This document shows positions 33,566 through 37,424 of a DNA stretch of 37,424 nt, piece after piece. The translations under genes were made by a program, and so were the position numbers. Under the pieces are notes generated by a model. The model was not told the origin of the DNA and searched no databases. It saw nothing but the letters and a program-made list of their open reading frames with translations. How positions within the stretch are numbered: the first letter of the stretch is position 1; each line of letters starts with the position of its first letter. The DNA is from Tenacibaculum sp. L6 (lineage in GTDB: Bacteria > Bacteroidota > Bacteroidia > Flavobacteriales > Flavobacteriaceae), in assembly GCF_028823685.1 (NCBI RefSeq), contig NZ_JAPEHZ010000007.1, positions 24,124 through 61,547 of the forward strand, read 5' to 3'.

Positions 33566-35095
33566 ATGGCAACATTAACCGTAAAACCAAGTAATACTCT
33601 GAAAATTAAAACCCAACGAGTAAAAAAAGCTTATTTGGCAAAAAAAGAGATTAAAGGTACTGAGAAAACAGGAGAAACAGAAAGTTATACTTTCAAAGGG
33701 AGCAATAATACAAGTACAAAAGCTCGTAAGGAAAAGATAGCAACAATTATTTATAAAAACATTAAGGGAGGTTTACAAAAAAAGCAACAGCAGACAACAG
33801 TTGCTCACATAGTAGAGGTACTTAAAAAAGACTCATATACAAAAGGAGATTGTATTGATATTCCTTTAATTCTGCCAAAAATAGAGTTTACAAAACTAGC
33901 TAATGCTAATTTAGGAGATGAGGTGTATATGGTAGTTGAAACCGAAAATATGGCTAATAAACGCATAAAGTTAAGTTTAAAACAAGCCGAAAAAAAATGT
34001 TTAGTAGAAAAAGATAGTCCTATAGTTTTACAGCAAGATGGTAAAAAGACTAGTGTTATTGAAACGTATGTAAGTAGATTTACAGAGCAAAATAAAAAGA
34101 ACATATCAAATGCTGAAGATTTTAGAAACTTTGCAATAGACGCAGTTACACTATCACCTAAAGAAGAGAAAGATCAGAAAAAATACAGAGAAGCTCTAAA
34201 TAAAACAACCGATAAAAAAACGAAGCTGTTTATGGTTGTAGATGCAGAGTCTGCAAATCAAAATTGGTTTGAAGTAAAATATGAGGAAATTTTTGATAAC
34301 CGTCCGAACTACTGGTATTATGGAGAAGGAAATTGGTTTGAGTTAATAAATCAAAATATCATAAATATTTATCATACGGGAGAAATAAGTAAACTAGATT
34401 TTAAAGGATTGAAAGAAGTGAGTTATATCTATCATGATAAAGAAGGAGGCAAACATAGTTTAGGAAACTTTGATGTTATTGAAGTAGATAAACTTAAAAA
34501 GGGGAAAACATTATCATCTAATAGATTTAGAGAAGATGAGGAAAAGGAGGAAGATAAACAGACAGCTGTAAAGACTATAACATATGATAAAGAAGGGGTT
34601 GATGCAGAAGAAACAAGGATTTATTCAGATGGAGATATAATAACAAAAGGGAGCTTTAGAATTAAGTATAGAATATATGAGAAAGGCACAGGGAAAGTAA
34701 AATTAGTCAAAATGAAAGAGGTGAACTATTCAAAAGGAAATACAAAAATAAAATTTACTTTTCATGAAACATTAAGAGTTTATTCTAATCCAGAACTATT
34801 TGCAGGATTTCTTGGAGCTCTTGCGAAATGTGGATTTAATGATGTTAAATCCACTGGGTCATCTTATGAAGATTCTAGCTGTTATCCTAGTACAACTCAT
34901 GTTAATGGACAAAGTATTGACACATGTTATTTAAGCAAAAAAACGGATGAACAAAAATTTATTAATGCTTTATGGGACTTTGGGTTTAAGTTACACTATG
35001 TAGGTAGTAGTATGAGTTATACACATGGAACCAAAGATAAATATCATAACGATCATCTACATTCAGGTAGCTTTACTCCAAATTATAAGAAATAA
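33566..35095 (+). CDS. Putative T6SS effector with LAS/M15-type metallopeptidase domain
   Basis: 509 aa, no signal peptide. Residues 1-95 are lysine-rich. Residues about 95-240 contain a module related to the Hcp extension (GDEVYMVVETENMANKRIKL at 117-136) and a shorter echo at 221-240. The last 110 residues hold H445-V-N-G-Q-S-I-D452 and H497-L-H499, that is HX6D...HxH, the zinc-ligand pattern of LAS metallopeptidases (M15 and MepA-like murein endo/carboxypeptidases). Predicted ligands are His445, Asp452 and His499. It starts six bases after the Hcp stop. A lipoprotein gene overlaps its stop codon (TAATG). I infer a peptidoglycan-cleaving antibacterial effector delivered to the target periplasm; activity and delivery are unproven. 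Confidence 0.78.
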   Translation: MATLTVKPSNTLKIKTQRVKKAYLAKKEIKGTEKTGETESYTFKGSNNTSTKARKEKIATIIYKNIKGGLQKKQQQTTVAHIVEVLKKDSYTKGDCIDIPLILPKIEFTKLANANLGDEVYMVVETENMANKRIKLSLKQAEKKCLVEKDSPIVLQQDGKKTSVIETYVSRFTEQNKKNISNAEDFRNFAIDAVTLSPKEEKDQKKYREALNKTTDKKTKLFMVVDAESANQNWFEVKYEEIFDNRPNYWYYGEGNWFELINQNIINIYHTGEISKLDFKGLKEVSYIYHDKEGGKHSLGNFDVIEVDKLKKGKTLSSNRFREDEEKEEDKQTAVKTITYDKEGVDAEETRIYSDGDIITKGSFRIKYRIYEKGTGKVKLVKMKEVNYSKGNTKIKFTFHETLRVYSNPELFAGFLGALAKCGFNDVKSTGSSYEDSSCYPSTTHVNGQSIDTCYLSKKTDEQKFINALWDFGFKLHYVGSSMSYTHGTKDKYHNDHLHSGSFTPNYKK

Positions 35096-35820
35096 TGAGA
35101 AGGATAATAATTTTTCTGCTTGTTTTGACTGTTTCTTGTAAACAACAAAATAACAACAAAAGAAACCAAAAACTGATTGCTAAAAATGAGCAATCAAAAC
35201 CCCCCAAGGTTAATAATTTACCTTTTGGAAATGAAGATTTAATTAAATATGAATACAATGACCTAGGTTGGTTTGATGAATTGCATTTCGGAAAAGCAAT
35301 TTTAGGGTATAGAAAATTAAAAGAGCTAAACCCTAAAATAGAGGGAGAAGGATTAGAAATCCCAGATATAAAAAAAACATTTTATTTACCAAATAATATT
35401 AAAATAGAGTATATTGAAAGGAATACTGTGAATTATCCATATGGGGTGTTATATAGAACAGGAAACTATTCACTTTGTTATGTAACCACGATAGGAAAGG
35501 ACATGTCTGAAAAAGTATTCAATGCTGAAAGTGAAGAAGCCAATAGAGGATATTTAGTAACAATAGATTCTCAAAATAATATAATAGCAGAAATAGAAGT
35601 TTTAAATACTACTGAGTATTTTACACAAAGCTATAAGGGTGAATATTTAGGGGCTATGTATATACAGAATGAAAAAGTATTTTTTGTTGATGAAAACTTA
35701 CACATATATGTATATGATTTTCTAGTTAAAGGACATGACTTAAGCTCTGAATATAAATTGTTAAGTTCAGAAGAGTTTACAGTAAATGATACAGGTTCTT
35801 TTATAAAGAAGAGTAAATAG
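35095..35820 (+). CDS. Lipoprotein, putative immunity protein to the peptidase
   Basis: 241 aa. The signal peptide ends in the lipobox TVSC, with Cys15 as acylation site, followed by a polar Asn/Lys linker. Asn and Lys right after the Cys may influence membrane sorting. The mature domain is beta-rich (KIEYIERNTV, YSLCYVTTIG, GYLVTIDSQNNIIAEIEVL). The ATG shares one base with the effector stop (TAATG), so translation is coupled. No family was recognised. A periplasm-facing lipoprotein directly coupled to a peptidoglycan-type effector is what one expects of an immunity protein; this is inference. Confidence 0.75.
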   Translation: MRRIIIFLLVLTVSCKQQNNNKRNQKLIAKNEQSKPPKVNNLPFGNEDLIKYEYNDLGWFDELHFGKAILGYRKLKELNPKIEGEGLEIPDIKKTFYLPNNIKIEYIERNTVNYPYGVLYRTGNYSLCYVTTIGKDMSEKVFNAESEEANRGYLVTIDSQNNIIAEIEVLNTTEYFTQSYKGEYLGAMYIQNEKVFFVDENLHIYVYDFLVKGHDLSSEYKLLSSEEFTVNDTGSFIKKSK

Positions 35821-35852
35821 TTTTTATTATAAAGAGTAGATTAAACTATCAA

Positions 35853-36035
35853 ATGTTTATGGTAAAAAATTTATTAAAGAGAAAAAGTAGTTTAATAATG
35901 CTACTCTTGATAGTTTTTATCTCATGTAAACAAAATAATAAAAGTTTCTCAACTAGAGAAAATATAAAAAATGATGAAAAGTATATTTATTCTTTCGCTT
36001 CTTTTTTTAACACAATGTACTACCAATGTAAATAA
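35853..36035 (+). pseudogene. Truncated lipoprotein remnant
   Basis: A 60-aa frame with a good lipoprotein signal (LIMLLLIVFISC) and the next residues KQNNKS, close to the KQQNNNK of the preceding lipoprotein, also at DNA level (TGTAAACAA...AATAA). After about 25 mature residues it runs out of frame into the start of the next lipoprotein gene, which it overlaps by 65 bases. This looks like the 5' end of a lost immunity copy joined to another gene. A genuine mini-lipoprotein is possible but less likely. Confidence 0.5.
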
Positions 36036-36723
36036 AAAAGAAGATAAAGGGAACACTAATAAAGAGGAAGTGAAGAAAAGTGGTAATAAAAGTTTTGCTT
36101 ATAAAGTAAAGTTTATAGAAAATAAAATTTTTGAAAATAACTGTGATAAAGATATTGTAGAAGAGCAAAATACTATTAAAAATATTGAATACTATATTCA
36201 ATTAAATACTGATAGTTTAAATGTTTTAAGTCCTGATGAAGATAGATTATTATATAAAACAACAATAGAAAAAATTAATAGTTCAACTAAAAAGTATCAG
36301 CCTTCTTATTATTATTTTTTGTTAGAAAATAAAGATGAAGACATTAAAAGGACTTTTTTTTCAGAGAATTATCTATATGAAAGAGTAAAATCTAATTATA
36401 AAGAGATTGACTTTTTTATACTGTTAAATAAAATATTTGATGAAACTATAGAAGGAGACATTAGTCCTATAGGTTACAATTTAGAATTACTCACTTATAA
36501 TAACATTCAGAATAAATTAATAGATAGAGTAAGGTTGGTTACATCTGGGATTGGGTTAGAAGATGTTTCTTATCATGAGTGTTTTACAATAGATTCTAAT
36601 AATATTATTGTTTATAGTTATAATTCAATGGAGGATGAATCTATATTTATAAGAAGAGAAATAATGTTAAAAGATGATGGAATGTTTCATGAAAATAAAG
36701 CAAAAGTAGAAGTTTCCAACTAG
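35971..36723 (+). CDS. Second lipoprotein, putative orphan immunity protein
   Basis: 250 aa. The signal peptide FILSLLFLTQC ends in a lipobox (Cys16 from the first ATG; a second ATG is the next codon). A Lys/Glu/Asn linker follows, then a mixed alpha/beta domain (YYIQLNTDSLNVLSPDE, EIDFFILLNKIFDE, RLVTSGIGLEDVSY). Size and plan match the first lipoprotein, but no clear residue similarity is visible outside the signal region. No effector gene sits directly in front of it, so it may be an orphan immunity gene in an accumulation array. Function not recognised. Confidence 0.72.
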   Translation: MMKSIFILSLLFLTQCTTNVNKKEDKGNTNKEEVKKSGNKSFAYKVKFIENKIFENNCDKDIVEEQNTIKNIEYYIQLNTDSLNVLSPDEDRLLYKTTIEKINSSTKKYQPSYYYFLLENKDEDIKRTFFSENYLYERVKSNYKEIDFFILLNKIFDETIEGDISPIGYNLELLTYNNIQNKLIDRVRLVTSGIGLEDVSYHECFTIDSNNIIVYSYNSMEDESIFIRREIMLKDDGMFHENKAKVEVSN

Positions 36724-36781
36724 GAGAGGAATTAGAGTCTTGAATATTTTAGATTAGTAAAAAACTAAAATAGATTTCAAT

Positions 36782-36901
36782 ATGAAATACACTAAATTAA
36801 TTATTCTATTACTTTTTATAAGTTGTAAAACAGCAATAAAATGGGATATAGAAAACGAAAAAAAATGTTCTATAAATCTCCAAATACCAATAAAAAGTTA
36901 G
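36782..36901 (+). pseudogene. Short lipoprotein frame ending after an A8 run
   Basis: 39 aa: MKYTKLIILLLFISCKTAIK gives a complete lipoprotein signal with lipobox FISC, but the frame stops 24 residues later. The run of eight A at 36858-36865 lies just before the point where a long frame continues in the -1 phase. It is either a remnant like the one at 35853 or the 5' half of a gene split by a homopolymer frameshift. Confidence 0.5.
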
Positions 36902-37424
36902 AAGGTAAAGAGCTCAAAAAAGAAATTCGTAAAGGCTTTGAAAGTTCGACGTATAAACAAAAGCTTGAATGTGAGTTGCTTGAGCCAATTGTGAAAGCAT
37001 TCAAAGATTCTGATTTCCAAAGCCTACAAATTATTGATACAAAAAAAAGATTAGATACTGTTATAAAATTTAAACCTAAAGGTTATAGCTATAAAATTAG
37101 TTCTTATTTTAAATCTAAGTTAGGTAAAGCTACTGCATTAGACCATCATATAAATAGACCTGCTTATGTTAAAACCGATTTGGGAAAAGCTTTAGATAAT
37201 TTTTATACTAAGAAGGATAAAGAAATAGAAGATTTTAATAAGAAAGAGAAAGATGAAAAAAAACATAAAACCAAGATTTCAAGAAATCCAGACGATTGGG
37301 GAAATAGTCATTCCGAATATGAGAAGGAAATATTAGATGATTATGGAGTTAATAGAAGAATGTCCAAAAGTAATGGAGTTAGTGTCGCTCCAAGTAGATA
37401 TAATCACTTGAAAACAGAACTATA
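36841..37424 (+). CDS. Partial unassigned protein, open at the window end
   Basis: At least 194 codons without a stop, continuing past the edge. Two in-frame ATGs (36841 and 36865) are possible starts; neither has a clear leader. The product is hydrophilic and very Lys-rich: FYKSPNTNKKLEGKELKK, then YKISSYFKSKLGKATALDHH, a highly charged segment (FNKKEKDEKKHKTK), and NPDDWGNSHSEYEKEILDDY. It has no signal peptide of its own and no family I recognise. It overlaps the short lipoprotein frame in the -1 phase. It could be a soluble effector or toxin part, or the body of a frameshifted lipoprotein. Confidence 0.55.
   Translation, partial: MGYRKRKKMFYKSPNTNKKLEGKELKKEIRKGFESSTYKQKLECELLEPIVKAFKDSDFQSLQIIDTKKRLDTVIKFKPKGYSYKISSYFKSKLGKATALDHHINRPAYVKTDLGKALDNFYTKKDKEIEDFNKKEKDEKKHKTKISRNPDDWGNSHSEYEKEILDDYGVNRRMSKSNGVSVAPSRYNHLKTEL

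Noticed and set aside
35073-35258. Minus-strand frame across the effector/lipoprotein junction
   Set aside because: It is antisense to two better-supported genes and hydrophobic only by reverse reading.
1-37424. Insertion sequences, integrases, CRISPR arrays or rRNA
   Set aside because: No transposase or recombinase motif, no regularly spaced direct repeats and no rRNA sequence were seen.

Overview
The window looks like chromosomal DNA of a low-GC member of the Flavobacteriaceae (Bacteroidota). A Tenacibaculum-like genus is plausible but unproven. Supporting evidence: a short primary sigma factor lacking region 1.1, TAnnTTTG-type -7 promoter elements, a PorT-family type IX secretion protein beside ubiE, the purH-mreBCD-mrdA-rodA order, an archaeal/eukaryotic-type prolyl-tRNA synthetase, and a subtype-iii type VI secretion system (T6SS), a subtype restricted to Bacteroidota.

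Left part (1-18.7 kb) is mostly housekeeping. It holds rpoD (-); an ECF sigma factor with a TTG start, a 64-aa protein and an MscS-like membrane protein (+); two tandem hairpin-plus-terminator units that look like small RNAs; then a minus-strand group of porT, ubiE, a two-repeat Nfu/NifU scaffold, a FadL-like porin and an Arg/Ser/Asn-rich lipoprotein. On the plus strand follow proS, two identical tRNA-Glu(TTC) genes and rpsT. On the minus strand lie the elongasome genes rodA-mrdA-mreD-mreC-mreB, purH, a 41-aa small protein and a GAF-domain free-methionine sulfoxide reductase-like protein.

Right part (18.9-37.4 kb) is a T6SS subtype iii locus. tssC and tssB (sheath) run leftward. A tightly packed rightward operon encodes TssE, TssF, TssH/ClpV, TssG, TssN, TssK, two small single-pass coiled-coil proteins (TssO and a TssO-like partner), a PKD-domain protein (TssP-like) and TssR. 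These give sheath, baseplate, disassembly ATPase and the envelope-spanning complex that replaces TssJLM in this subtype. VgrG, PAAR and an ordinary-length Hcp are not in the window.

The operon then runs into an apparent cargo module: a 261-aa Hcp (TssD) with a C-terminal extension; a 509-aa protein carrying a related module and ending in an HX6D...HxH LAS/M15-type metallopeptidase signature; a translationally coupled lipoprotein; further whole and truncated lipoproteins; and an open frame cut by the window edge. My reading is that the 509-aa protein is a peptidoglycan-cleaving effector loaded through the specialised Hcp, and that the lipoproteins are periplasm-facing immunity proteins. The motifs and gene order are visible; the functional roles are inferred.
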